Below are positions 51,949 through 60,501 of a DNA stretch of 64,000 nucleotides, piece after piece (within the stretch, counting starts at the first letter, position 1; each line of letters begins with the position of its first letter). The position numbers and the translations under genes were made by a program. The notes beneath the pieces were generated by a model that did no database searches, had not been told where the DNA came from, and saw only the letters and a program-made list of their open reading frames with translations. The stretch is from Lachnospiraceae bacterium (GTDB lineage: Bacteria; Bacillota; Clostridia; Lachnospirales; Lachnospiraceae), in assembly GCA_009774245.1 (NCBI GenBank), contig VSNM01000024.1:1-64000 (forward strand). Direction: 5' to 3'.

Positions 51949-52495
51949 TGGTCAGCACCAGGAGAATCAGCGCCGCCCCTGTGCCATACAGCGCCGCCCT
52001 CCATCTGAACGGTCTGGCCGTTTCTCCCCTGCCGGCCATAAGGGCAATATCCAGTCCCAGGACGGCGATCATGATCTGCGGTATATAATACGCGTACCAA
52101 AGATATCGCACAGCCGCAACATCATTTTCGAAAACAAGATGTTTGCAGGTACTCACCGCAATCCAGAACACAAGGAGAGCAGAGACCATGCCAAGGCAGC
52201 GGCGCGTCGTCTTGTGAATGACACCGTGGCAGATCGTCCGCCCCCATGTATAATACATTCCCATATAGATAAAACTACGGATGAGACTGAAAAAATAATA
52301 TTCCGGATTTCCGGCCGGCACGAACCTGCATGCCATCGCAATGCCGACACCGGTAAATACCAGTGTCCAGACGCAAATGATGCGCCGCTTCATGTTGTAC
52401 TTATAAATGACGCTTTCCCACTTTCCGGTAACGACAATGCACGCACCGAGCAAAAAGAGCGCGGCGGCCACGATCACTCCGTATGTCAAAGACAT
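51881..52495 (-). CDS. N-terminal 7TM part of split membrane sensor
   Basis: 204 aa with about six membrane helices and a truncated end: after VLTNDLHQAVFSFPEEGAW the frame stops within a few codons. LTNDLHQ is a hallmark of histidine-kinase N-terminal 7TM domains, where the protein normally continues through one or two more helices into a cytoplasmic part. That part is found in the next frame, so a deletion with frameshift (about 60 residues missing, by comparison with my recollection of the family) is likely. GGGAGGG lies 6 nt before the ATG. First gene of the sensing/transport train. Confidence 0.7.
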   Translation of the reverse strand: MSLTYGVIVAAALFLLGACIVVTGKWESVIYKYNMKRRIICVWTLVFTGVGIAMACRFVPAGNPEYYFFSLIRSFIYMGMYYTWGRTICHGVIHKTTRRCLGMVSALLVFWIAVSTCKHLVFENDVAAVRYLWYAYYIPQIMIAVLGLDIALMAGRGETARPFRWRAALYGTGAALILLVLTNDLHQAVFSFPEEGAWTNFCGG

Positions 52496-52562
52496 CTGTA
52501 TCCCTCCCGTCTTAACAATTTTTTATTATAGCCTATTCTCCAACATTGTGCAAATAATCTTT

Positions 52563-52577
52563 TCCCGCAGCGCGGGA
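52563..52577. promoter_or_regulatory. Small GC dyad in the divergent intergenic region
   Basis: TCCCGC AGC GCGGGA between the two oppositely oriented signalling clusters; possible operator. Confidence 0.3.
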
Positions 52578-52635
52578 TACAACAAAAAAGATACGTTTTA
52601 CAACATTTTCCTGTCACATTTCATCCATCAGTACC

Positions 52636-52659
52636 GATAAAAACTTTGAGAAGTTTTTA
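52636..52659 (+). promoter_or_regulatory. AT-rich hairpin just upstream of the LytTR regulator gene
   Basis: Perfect 10-bp stem ATAAAAACTT/AAGTTTTTAT with a TGAG loop, ending 15 nt before the AAAGGAG site. It might control translation or be a binding site. Confidence 0.4.
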
Positions 52660-52685
52660 TAACTGAATCAGGAAAGGAGCACACT

Positions 52686-53417
52686 ATGCAGATAGCAGTA
52701 TGTGACGATGAAAAGGACGCCCGCGACCTGTATGCGGAAAAAGTCAAACAGCTCTGTCCGCAGGCCGATCTCGTACAGTACGCGTCGGGCGAGGAAGTGC
52801 TGATGGCGGACCGCCCGCCTGACATTCTGCTGCTTGATATTCAGATGCCGGGCAGTAACGGGATGGAGACCGCACAACGGCTGCGCAGCCGCGGCATGGA
52901 TACGATCATCATCTTTGTCAGCGCCCTGGAGGACTATGTATTTCAGGCGTTTGACGTGGGAGCCTTTCATTATCTGGTAAAACCCTTTGACAACAGGAAG
53001 TTCGCGCAGGTGCTGGCGCGCGCAGTCCGGCAATATGAGGACGACAGACAGCGGAATGCAAATCAGGACCGGAAAAAAGATACACCGAACCTCGTGATCA
53101 CCAGCGGCGGGAAGCACATAACGATCCAAATGGAGGATATCGTGTACGCGGAGGTCTATAACAGGAAGATGATTCTCCACACGATGGATTCGGACATTGA
53201 ATATTACGGAAAGATGAAGGAGCTGGAGAAAAAAGTCGGCGAGGACTTCTATCGTCCGCACAGGGCGTATCTCGTCAATATGAATTATATCCGGAAATAC
53301 GATGCGAGAACCATCTATCTGAAAAAGGGACAGGCGCTCATGGCAAAGCAGAATTACGGCGATTTTGTCAGAAAATTTTTAAAATATAATCAGAAAATGA
53401 ATCAGGGAAAGGTGTGA
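52686..53417 (+). CDS. LytTR-family response regulator
   Basis: 243 aa. Intact receiver: IAVCDDEKDARDLY, phosphoacceptor in DILLLDIQMPGSNG, Thr/Ser in FVSALEDY, Lys in YLVKPFDN. C-terminal LytTR domain: LVITSGGKHITIQMEDIVYAEVYNRK and FYRPHRAYLVNMNYIRKYDART. AgrA/VirR-like regulators bind direct repeats upstream of targets. AAAGGAG precedes the ATG. Coupled to the following kinase gene, divergent from the sensor-ABC train. Confidence 0.94.
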   Translation: MQIAVCDDEKDARDLYAEKVKQLCPQADLVQYASGEEVLMADRPPDILLLDIQMPGSNGMETAQRLRSRGMDTIIIFVSALEDYVFQAFDVGAFHYLVKPFDNRKFAQVLARAVRQYEDDRQRNANQDRKKDTPNLVITSGGKHITIQMEDIVYAEVYNRKMILHTMDSDIEYYGKMKELEKKVGEDFYRPHRAYLVNMNYIRKYDARTIYLKKGQALMAKQNYGDFVRKFLKYNQKMNQGKV

Positions 53418-53422
53418 AGCGC

Positions 53423-54796
53423 ATGACCGAAAATGCATTTGGCCTCGACTGGCTGGCGCGTCTGCTTTCCATCGCAGAACAGCTTTTACTGGGGTACTGC
53501 TTTACTTTGCTGGTGAGACCATTTCTCGAAAGGCAGAAAAAAGTACGGCGCGTGTGGGCAGCGTACTCCACGGCAATGATTCTCCTATATGCCATAAACT
53601 GTTTTCCAGGCAGCTCCACGGCAGTCAGTATAGGAGTTCTGGCTGCACTGCTTGTGATGTGCTGCCTTGACCGGAGAAATTACGCGCAGAAAATATTTTT
53701 GGCTGTGACATTTTTTTCAATCAACTGGCTTGCCTGTGCGATCACGGAAATTTTGTATGACAATCTGTACGGCTATGCCACGAGGACAGCTTATATGCTC
53801 GCGCACCCAAATCTGTATGCGCCCCTGTATGTAGTAATGTGTATTGTCCACATGATGCTGCTCATACCGATCATGCTCACAGCGCTCTGGTGTATCCTAA
53901 AGGTTTACGTATATAAATCCGTCAATATGACGAAAAAGGAGCTGTGTATGCTGTTAGCCCCTCTGATGATGGGAATACAAGGCTTTGAGGTCATCCATTA
54001 TTACCGTAACTTTTATATTATAAAAACGGGAAAAAACATGAATATCTATGATGCGCGGGCGCTGGTTTACTATATGATGTCCATTGTCGTGATCGTGGTG
54101 ATGATCGGATTGTACCAGAGCATCAAGGCAAACCAGGAGGAAACCCTGCGCAGTAAGCTGCTTGCCACGCAGCTTGAGAGCATCCGCTATCACATCGGAC
54201 AGGTGGAACTCCTGTACGAAAATATCCGCGGCATCAAGCACGATATGACAAACCATCTGCTAACGCTGGAACGATTATATGCGGGCAATAAACCGCAGGA
54301 AGCCAAGACATACAGCGCCAGTCTAAAAAAGGCTCTCTCCACAGCCTCGGGAGAAATCCGATCCGGAAATCCGGTGACGGATGTGATCCTGCAGGAATGG
54401 AAAAGCGTGACCGAGAAAAAGGGCGTGCTGTTTGAGTCTGATTTCTATTATCCGTCAGAGACTGCGATCAATGCGTTTGACATCAGTGTGATCTTAAATA
54501 ATGCACTGCAGAATGCTGTGGAAAATGTGAGCCAGAAGGGTTTGGTTTCCATTCGTTCCTATCACAGGAACCAGGCCTATATGATCGAGATCTGCAACAG
54601 CTTTTCGGGCAGCCTGCAGTGGGACGTGGAGAGCGGACTGCCCATGACCACAAAGGATAAGGCGGATGAGCACGGCTATGGCTTATCCAATATCCGCAGA
54701 GTAGCTGCAAAGTACATGGGAGATATCGTCGCAGAGATCAGGGATGAAACATTCTGCCTCAGCGTGCTGTTGATGATGGATAAGGATTATGATTAA
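53423..54796 (+). CDS. GHKL sensor histidine kinase
   Basis: About 457 aa. Six to seven membrane helices over residues 1-215, then a coiled linker and IRYHIGQVELLYENIRGIKHDMTNHLLTLERL with the phospho-accepting His in KHDMTNH, then a GHKL ATPase with VILNNALQNAVENV (N box) and DEHGYGLSNIRRVAAKYMG (G box). Architecture fits AgrC-like kinases that sense peptides or membrane signals and pair with LytTR regulators. GTG 53414 would overlap the regulator stop; ATG 53423 has AAGG 10 nt upstream. No AgrB/AgrD-like genes are adjacent. Confidence 0.9.
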   Translation: MTENAFGLDWLARLLSIAEQLLLGYCFTLLVRPFLERQKKVRRVWAAYSTAMILLYAINCFPGSSTAVSIGVLAALLVMCCLDRRNYAQKIFLAVTFFSINWLACAITEILYDNLYGYATRTAYMLAHPNLYAPLYVVMCIVHMMLLIPIMLTALWCILKVYVYKSVNMTKKELCMLLAPLMMGIQGFEVIHYYRNFYIIKTGKNMNIYDARALVYYMMSIVVIVVMIGLYQSIKANQEETLRSKLLATQLESIRYHIGQVELLYENIRGIKHDMTNHLLTLERLYAGNKPQEAKTYSASLKKALSTASGEIRSGNPVTDVILQEWKSVTEKKGVLFESDFYYPSETAINAFDISVILNNALQNAVENVSQKGLVSIRSYHRNQAYMIEICNSFSGSLQWDVESGLPMTTKDKADEHGYGLSNIRRVAAKYMGDIVAEIRDETFCLSVLLMMDKDYD

Positions 54797-54812
54797 GATA
54801 AGAAGTTGTTCG

Positions 54813-54840
54813 TAAAGAGCTGCGCATAAAGAGCTACACA
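54813..54840 (+). promoter_or_regulatory. 14-bp tandem direct repeat upstream of the FlxA-like gene
   Basis: TAAAGAGCTGCGCA followed immediately by TAAAGAGCTACACA (12 of 14 identical). Candidate binding site for the LytTR regulator encoded upstream, although the period differs from typical LytTR boxes. Confidence 0.35.
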
Positions 54841-54903
54841 ACGAAAAAAAGCTGTTCCACGTCATCCGGGTTCAGATCTGACCTACAGACTCCGAAAGAG
54901 TTA

Positions 54904-54915
54904 TTGAGTACTCAA
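54904..54915. promoter_or_regulatory. Perfect 12-bp palindrome before the FlxA-like gene
   Basis: TTGAGTACTCAA, 23 bp upstream of the AAAGGAG site of the next gene; possible operator. Confidence 0.35.
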
Positions 54916-54952
54916 AAATCTGATCAAACTATCACAAAAGGAGACGATGACT

Positions 54953-55825
54953 ATGATGACAATCAACAGTGGAAACAGAGACGCAAACCAAACACAGACG
55001 CTGCATTACAATATGAATACACAAAACGATCCCCTCAGTAAAAACATTCAGGAGCAGATCGCAAACGCACAGAAACAGATGCAGGAGATTTCTGCCGACA
55101 CGGAGCTGACACCGGAGCAGAAGATGAAGAAGCGGCAGGAAATCCAGCAGCAGATCGCAAACCTCAACCAGCAGTTAAGGCAGCGCCAGATCGAGCAGCG
55201 GAAAGAACAGCAGGCAAAGGCAGCCGCCGCAAGAGAGGAAAACAGCAACCGTCAGAAGACAGAGACGGAGAAACAAAATGCGCCAGGAATCTCACAGACG
55301 GGCATGGAAACACTACTGTCTGCTGACTCCACTCTGAAACAGGCAAAGATACAGGGCAATACCGCAACCCGTATGGAGGGAAGAGCAAATGTCCTAAAGA
55401 TTGAAATCAAACAGGATAAAGGCGATACTTCCGCGAAAGAGGCGGAGCTTGCCAAAATGGAACAGAAAGCTGAGGATGCCACAAACGCACAGCTCAATAC
55501 CCTTGTCGAGGTCAATCAGACCTTGACCGACGCAGCAGAGACGGGGCGCAGGGAAGACCAGACGGACAATGCATCCGAGACAAATAATAAGGATAACCGC
55601 CTATCAGACCAAACGGACAGAAGCGACAGCGAGGGCAGACTGACCGGCGTAACCGACAGCGAAGACCGACAGATAGCCAAAGTGTCTGTCGGCCCAGACG
55701 ACAATGCCCAGGGAACTGCACTGCATTCTATGGAAACAACAGACACAGCCAGCGGCATCGCCGCGGAACGCACAGATACCAACACAAAACCAGCGCCAAA
55801 AAAACATATTAATATTGTTTTGTAG
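54953..55825 (+). CDS. FlxA-like Gln-rich coiled-coil protein
   Basis: About 290 aa. The N-terminal part (DPLSKNIQEQIANAQKQMQEI, LTPEQKMKKRQEIQQQIANLNQQLRQRQ) matches the FlxA-like family (PF14282), soluble coiled-coil proteins of unknown role. The central part is a second helical region (residues about 125-195). The C-terminal 95 residues are Asp/Thr/Ser-rich and probably disordered, ending PAPKKHINIVL. No signal peptide. ATG 54953 is 9 nt from AAGGAG; ATG 54947 is closer. Position after the LytTR/GHKL pair, with repeats in front, suggests it is their target. Confidence 0.78.
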   Translation: MMTINSGNRDANQTQTLHYNMNTQNDPLSKNIQEQIANAQKQMQEISADTELTPEQKMKKRQEIQQQIANLNQQLRQRQIEQRKEQQAKAAAAREENSNRQKTETEKQNAPGISQTGMETLLSADSTLKQAKIQGNTATRMEGRANVLKIEIKQDKGDTSAKEAELAKMEQKAEDATNAQLNTLVEVNQTLTDAAETGRREDQTDNASETNNKDNRLSDQTDRSDSEGRLTGVTDSEDRQIAKVSVGPDDNAQGTALHSMETTDTASGIAAERTDTNTKPAPKKHINIVL

Positions 55826-55869
55826 AATTACTATACTCCTTGCATCAGGAAAGGCAGCGAGGGCAAACT

Positions 55870-56946
55870 TTACAGACTTTTCTCAAAATGCTGATAGTCC
55901 TTGCTGCTGTTCCATGCCCCGCCCCAGGTAAATCCGTGTTCTATGAAAACTCTGTAGCACAAGTCATTTTTGTCGATTTTATGCGGGAAATCCGCACTGC
56001 GGTCCGCATAGGGCACCGCGTTGTCCGGCGAGATCAGCTCCCTGCCGTCCTTTGTCCGTACATAGGGATTGTACAGGGGATTGATATCGATGGCAAGACC
56101 GTATGAGTGGTTGGAGAGTTTAGTTCGGCCGGAGACTGTCCTGTAGTTAAAGCAGGACGTGTTGTTGTCCGCCATCGACGCCTCATCATCCGCATTATAT
56201 TCGTCTATGAGACATATCTTTTCGATCGGATACTGACCTTCATACAATTCATAGAAAATATCTACCAAATCCTGTGCGATCGCCTGATTGCAGATCAGCT
56301 CCCCCTCCTGAACCTGTCCCTCAAAATCATAGTGAAGGACATGAATATAGGAAAGATCCTCATAAGAAATCTGCAGGGGTTCGTCTGTATCGGGATAGGA
56401 GCTTCCTGTGATGCGCGCCTTGATATCCTCTGTCAATGGCGTATAATAAAAGCTGTCTGCCGCATTCAGGACAGTATCCTTCCCACTGGTGCCCTCTTGC
56501 ACAGGCGCTGTCTTACCATCTTCTGCATCGGATTTTTCTATCGCAGTCATTTCACCCTGTGCCTGATCGGCTTTGCCTATCGCTGAATCCATTTTTTCCG
56601 CTGATATCCCTGTTCTCGGATTTACTGTGTTATCTTCCTTTGTCCCTGACTTCTGCGTTTCCTGATCGCTATTGCGCCCCCCGTCCTCATTTTTGTCCGT
56701 ATGCCCGTTCTGCCCTTGAAGCTGTTCATTTGCCTGCTCTATTCCAGTTCCAGTTTCGCTTTCCGTCTTTATTTCTGCTTCTATTTCCGATTCAACTTCC
56801 GATTCATTTTCCATGTCTATTTTCGTCTCTGTCTCTATTTTCGTTTCTTTTTCCGCTCCACTTTCCAAATTTTCGCGATTCTGACACGCTGTCAAAAGAG
56901 ATGTCATTGTTAATATTACCAAAATTACGCTCATTCTTCTCTGCAT
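55870..56946 (-). CDS. VanY-like M15 D,D-carboxypeptidase lipoprotein
   Basis: About 358 aa from ATG 56946 (GGAGGAG 8 nt upstream). Lipobox LLTAC, then a long Glu/Thr/Ser-rich low-complexity linker (KIETETKID, ESEVESEIEAEIKTESE), then an M15-type zinc peptidase domain: SNHSYGLAIDINPLYNP (His and Asp ligands), FIEHGFTWGGAW and KDYQHFE (third ligand). It would trim terminal D-Ala or similar from peptidoglycan stems outside the cell. Encoded after a histidine kinase gene, as vanY follows vanRS. The frame to 57045 only translates the 36-bp repeats and is rejected. Confidence 0.85.
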   Translation of the reverse strand: MQRRMSVILVILTMTSLLTACQNRENLESGAEKETKIETETKIDMENESEVESEIEAEIKTESETGTGIEQANEQLQGQNGHTDKNEDGGRNSDQETQKSGTKEDNTVNPRTGISAEKMDSAIGKADQAQGEMTAIEKSDAEDGKTAPVQEGTSGKDTVLNAADSFYYTPLTEDIKARITGSSYPDTDEPLQISYEDLSYIHVLHYDFEGQVQEGELICNQAIAQDLVDIFYELYEGQYPIEKICLIDEYNADDEASMADNNTSCFNYRTVSGRTKLSNHSYGLAIDINPLYNPYVRTKDGRELISPDNAVPYADRSADFPHKIDKNDLCYRVFIEHGFTWGGAWNSSKDYQHFEKSL

Positions 56947-56973
56947 AAATAACGCTCCTCCAATCTCACGCCC

Positions 56974-57153
56974 TGCAATAGCAATGCAAATCTCATCAAT
57001 TCTTTGCACTGTAATAGCAATGCAAATCTCATCAATTCTTTGCACTGCAATAACATTGCAAATCTCATCAATTCTTTACACTGCAATAGCAATGCAAATC
57101 TCATCAATTCTTTGCATTACAATAACATTGCAAATTTCATCAATCTTTCACCC
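56974..57153. repeat. 36-bp tandem repeat, five copies
   Basis: Copies start at 56974, 57010, 57046, 57082 and 57118. The unit begins TGCAATAGCAATGCAAAT and ends TTTGCAC; copies 3 and 5 carry AACATT for AGCAAT, and copy 5 is the most diverged. Each holds a TGCAAA/TTTGCA dyad. The array starts at the kinase stop codon and ends 28 bp before the VanY-like start. There are no spacers, so it is not a CRISPR array. Confidence 0.95.
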
Positions 57154-58574
57154 TACAAAGGCAGCACGACGACAAACGCCATCCCGTCGTCCTCACATGT
57201 GGCAAAGATCTCCCCGTCCATCTTGTGCATGATTTCACGGCAGATATAGAGCCCCAGCCCGTTTCCCTGCTGCCCTCTTGTGTTCCCACCACGGAAGAAA
57301 CTGTCAAACAGGTGCACAAACTCCTTTTCCGCGACGGGTTCCCCTGTGTTGAATACGCGGATTAACTGACAGTAGTCCTCCTCATAGAATGATATCTGTA
57401 TCTCGCGGCAGTCCCCGTACTTGAATGCATTCTCGAACAGATTCTCAAACACTTCCATCAGGCGGTTGAGGTCTCCCTGGAAAATGCGGTTCTGATATGT
57501 TCCGACTGTCAGCACGCACTTGCGAAGCGCACATTTCTCACCGTAGACAGCTTCCACCCACCGCACCAGTTCCCGCAGGTAAAACTCACCCTTTACCACC
57601 TCGATTTGAATAATATCCTCCCTCGACGCCCGCACGATCTCACCGACAAAATTCTCGATCTGCGCTGCCTTTTCACCAATCTGGCGATACGCACTGCGCC
57701 TCTCATCCACAGTCTGATAAATGTCATCCTCCAACACCTTTGCATACAATTTTATCATGCTGAGCGGCGTCTTGATATCGTGCGACAGGGAGAGCAGGAG
57801 CAGCTTTTTCTCACGCTGCAGTTCCAGCTCCCGCTTGCGGCTTACGCGCAGGGCGTCCTTTAATTCACTCAGCCCCCACAGGAATTTTCCGAAGTACTTG
57901 TTTCTGTCCGCCTTGACATCGCCCTGCAGATTGCCCTTCGCCAGCTCATAGGTCATGTCCTGCATTCTGTGAAAAGGCTGTATCAGGTGATGTTTCAAAT
58001 AAATCAGCACCCCCAGTAAAAACAGCTCCATCAGAAGCAGCACCCCTTCTATCAAAATAAAATACTGCCTGTCCGGCGCCGCCCTCTGATAGTCAAACCG
58101 CAGATAACCCATAATCTGTTCCCCGCCAGACGCTGAGGATAAGGGTGTCCCCTCCCCAAACCCTGCATCTGAAAGTATGCCAGAACTGTTGTTTTGATAC
58201 AATGGATAGATTATGCTCTGCATGTCATCTGTCCCGCTGTAAAAATCCGTGACCGCTGCCTTGTCTGTATCCTGGGCAGAAAGATAGGTGACCGACCGGA
58301 CTTCCTGATATTCCCGCATGTTTATGACTTTTAATATTTCTGACACTTCTGTCATTTTTGTGTCCCCAAAGCCTTCTTCGATGTTTGCATTTCCCGACAT
58401 TTTATTTTCTGCGGTATCCATGCTGTTTTCCAATTCTGCCAGTATACGGTTTATCTCTACCCTATAAAACTTTCCTTTTTCATCCCGCTGTGCCTTCAAT
58501 ACAACCGCTGCGGAAACTGCCATGACAGCGTAGAACACAAGCGACAGAAACAGCAGTTTATTATAGTTTTTCAT
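57153..58574 (-). CDS. Sensor histidine kinase
   Basis: 473 aa. TM1 about residues 6-24, an extracytoplasmic region of about 145 residues, TM2 about 172-192, HAMP-like linker, HisKA with LLSLSHDIKTPLSMIKLYAKVLED, then HATPase with VFENLFENAFKYG (N box), FRGGNTRGQQGNGLGLYICREIMHKMDGE (G boxes). Probable partner of the OmpR-type regulator at 60502-61185, from which it is separated by the AAA-ATPase gene. The external sensor is much larger than that of BceS-type intramembrane kinases. Confidence 0.92.
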   Translation of the reverse strand: MKNYNKLLFLSLVFYAVMAVSAAVVLKAQRDEKGKFYRVEINRILAELENSMDTAENKMSGNANIEEGFGDTKMTEVSEILKVINMREYQEVRSVTYLSAQDTDKAAVTDFYSGTDDMQSIIYPLYQNNSSGILSDAGFGEGTPLSSASGGEQIMGYLRFDYQRAAPDRQYFILIEGVLLLMELFLLGVLIYLKHHLIQPFHRMQDMTYELAKGNLQGDVKADRNKYFGKFLWGLSELKDALRVSRKRELELQREKKLLLLSLSHDIKTPLSMIKLYAKVLEDDIYQTVDERRSAYRQIGEKAAQIENFVGEIVRASREDIIQIEVVKGEFYLRELVRWVEAVYGEKCALRKCVLTVGTYQNRIFQGDLNRLMEVFENLFENAFKYGDCREIQISFYEEDYCQLIRVFNTGEPVAEKEFVHLFDSFFRGGNTRGQQGNGLGLYICREIMHKMDGEIFATCEDDGMAFVVVLPL

Positions 58575-58633
58575 ATTCGATGTCCACTCTCCAGAATACA
58601 GATGAAGGTCTTACAGCTACGCTGTGTACATTG

Positions 58634-58665
58634 AAAAATGCCCCTGACAACATCAAGGGCATTTT
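58634..58665 (-). terminator. Terminator of the AAA-ATPase gene
   Basis: AAAATGCCC / GGGCATTTT stem with T residues following on the minus strand, located between the AAA-ATPase stop and the kinase start. It would separate the kinase from upstream transcripts, making its promoter unclear. Confidence 0.8.
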
Positions 58666-58711
58666 CATTATCTTTCGACAGGTTCCTTTGTTTTCAGAAA
58701 AATAATTTGCG

Positions 58712-60292
58712 CTATCTCTCCACACATTCGATCACGCAGGCATGCTCTTTCGTCTTTTTCTCATAGCTGATTCCAACAAGCAGAATCTCCCCATAGTACT
58801 CTTTCAGCGAATCGGGATACTGCTTTTCCCTGATCTGGGCGATCGCTGTTTCTGCGCTCTGGTTCCACTTTAATTCGACCACGATCACTGGTCTCTGCGG
58901 ACACTGCGGCAGCGGCAGATAGACCAGATCGGCAAATCCTTTCCCGCCTGGGTATTCGCGAATCGGTTTCTGATAATACAGAAACGATGCCAGCAGCGTG
59001 ATCATGACGGTGCAGCTCAGCGAATTTTCATCGTTGTACTCTATACTGGACACAAAGTCATTGTGCACCTTCTGCATCAGTTCTGCAACCCGCTCCTGTT
59101 CGAACCCAAGCACTGCCTTCAATGCTTCCCGCGAGTATTTCAAAAATGCCGACAGTGAGTCATTCTGGTTATTTTCCATATAGCGGTAAAAGATTTCCCG
59201 TATTTCCTTGTTTGGCACATAGGCTTCCTCCGTGTCCGCATCATATGCAAAGTATCCCAGATGAATCAGTGTCGTGATAATCTGGTCTTTGTTGTGAAAC
59301 GTGTACATATCATTTCTGCAGCCATATACGCTGACCGGAATCCTGCTGCCAGAGAGCATCCGTATAATGGCCTCCCTCAGACCGTCAAAATCGTACTCGA
59401 TCAGACTTTGTATATCCTCGTAAGTCCCTGTCTCCGTCCAGTACTGTCGGAACTTCCCGCTCTCCACCGCCCGCACCACGGACAATGGATTGTACACTTC
59501 CACGCCGCCCAGATTATATCCGTCATACCAACGCTTCATCTCGTCCGCAGACACACCGTATCTTTCGCAGAGCTCCTGCACCTCCTCCTCGACAAATCCG
59601 ATGTCGCCGCCCAGATCTCTCGCATCGATCATGGTATACTCGTCAAAATTGTTCACCGCGGACTGCCCCTTCGCGCGAACCATAGGAAGGATTCCTGTCA
59701 GATACGCCAGACGGACGTAATCCTGCGCCTCGGCATTCTTGAACATCATGCGCAGAAATTCTATATAATTCAGACGTTCCCTGCTGTTCTCGGCAAGCTC
59801 CCGAATCGGATAATCCCACTCGTCAAAAATAATCACAAATTCGCTGCCCGTCGCAGCATGAATGACAGACAGCGCCGTGGAGACAGCCATTTCATTGTTG
59901 ACCAGATCTGGATATTCCATTTTGAGCTCTTCCAAAATATTTTGGCGAATATAATGATTCGGATTTACTTCCTGCCCCGCAGCTTCCACAAACTGCGCCT
60001 GAATATCCATAAAAATTGTATCATACCGATTGAGATTTTTCAAAAAAGCCTCGTCCTTCTCGCATTTGAGCGGTTCAAACAGATTTCTCGAATCCGCCCC
60101 CCTGCTGAAATACGCCACGAGCATATGTGCCGTGATCGACTTTCCAAAGCGGCGTGGACGGCTGCAGCAAAGAAATTTCTCGTCGTCATCCTTTTCCAAC
60201 AGTCTGTTGATCATTCCCGTCTTGTCCACAAAGTATTTCGTTTTTGCAAATTTCGCATACTTCTGATTGTCCCTGTTTAAAAATCGTCCCAT
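58712..60292 (-). CDS. AAA-ATPase-like / PD-(D/E)XK protein (PF09820-PF08011)
   Basis: 526 aa. KYFVDKTGMINRLLE then CCSRPRRFGKSITAHML (Walker A in RPRRFGKS) and VIIFDEWDYPI (Walker B), typical of the AAA-ATPase_like family; the C-terminal part has PQRPVIVVELKWNQSAETAIAQI with the E-x-K of a PD-(D/E)XK nuclease fold. These proteins are numerous and scattered in Clostridia and Bacteroidetes; function unknown. It has its own near-consensus promoter and terminator and splits a regulator/kinase pair, which suggests insertion as an independent unit. GGAG lies 7 nt before the ATG. Confidence 0.9.
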   Translation of the reverse strand: MGRFLNRDNQKYAKFAKTKYFVDKTGMINRLLEKDDDEKFLCCSRPRRFGKSITAHMLVAYFSRGADSRNLFEPLKCEKDEAFLKNLNRYDTIFMDIQAQFVEAAGQEVNPNHYIRQNILEELKMEYPDLVNNEMAVSTALSVIHAATGSEFVIIFDEWDYPIRELAENSRERLNYIEFLRMMFKNAEAQDYVRLAYLTGILPMVRAKGQSAVNNFDEYTMIDARDLGGDIGFVEEEVQELCERYGVSADEMKRWYDGYNLGGVEVYNPLSVVRAVESGKFRQYWTETGTYEDIQSLIEYDFDGLREAIIRMLSGSRIPVSVYGCRNDMYTFHNKDQIITTLIHLGYFAYDADTEEAYVPNKEIREIFYRYMENNQNDSLSAFLKYSREALKAVLGFEQERVAELMQKVHNDFVSSIEYNDENSLSCTVMITLLASFLYYQKPIREYPGGKGFADLVYLPLPQCPQRPVIVVELKWNQSAETAIAQIREKQYPDSLKEYYGEILLVGISYEKKTKEHACVIECVER

Positions 60293-60415
60293 ATTTTAAC
60301 TCCATTATTTTTCTATACTTTAACGCCGTTATAAACAGGCTCGCCCCTACACCCTCGTAGCTTGTTCTTGTCACAAACTATAGAACTGTCAGGTTCAAGG
60401 TATATCTTATGGTAT

Positions 60416-60430
60416 AACAGTCCAACTGTT
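60416..60430. promoter_or_regulatory. Operator-like dyad downstream of the AAA-ATPase promoter
   Basis: AACAGT CCA ACTGTT, beginning about 15-20 bp after the -10 box, a typical repressor position. Confidence 0.3.
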
Positions 60431-60449
60431 CTGCTGTTGCCGTATTCAT

Positions 60450-60478
60450 ATTATATAATGTATTGATTCGTGCTTCAA
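60450..60478 (-). promoter_or_regulatory. Promoter of the AAA-ATPase gene
   Basis: Minus-strand TTGAAG, 17-nt spacer, consensus TATAAT, 160 nt before the start codon and downstream of the regulator stop. Confidence 0.75.
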
Positions 60479-60501
60479 GTTATTTTCTACAGTTCCAAAT
60501 A

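Noticed and set aside
56947..57045. N-terminal extension of the VanY-like protein with peptide repeats
   Set aside because: It only translates the 36-bp repeats; the lipoprotein signal and ribosome site lie at 56946.
56974..57153. CRISPR array
   Set aside because: The 36-bp units are contiguous with no spacers, and no cas gene is present.
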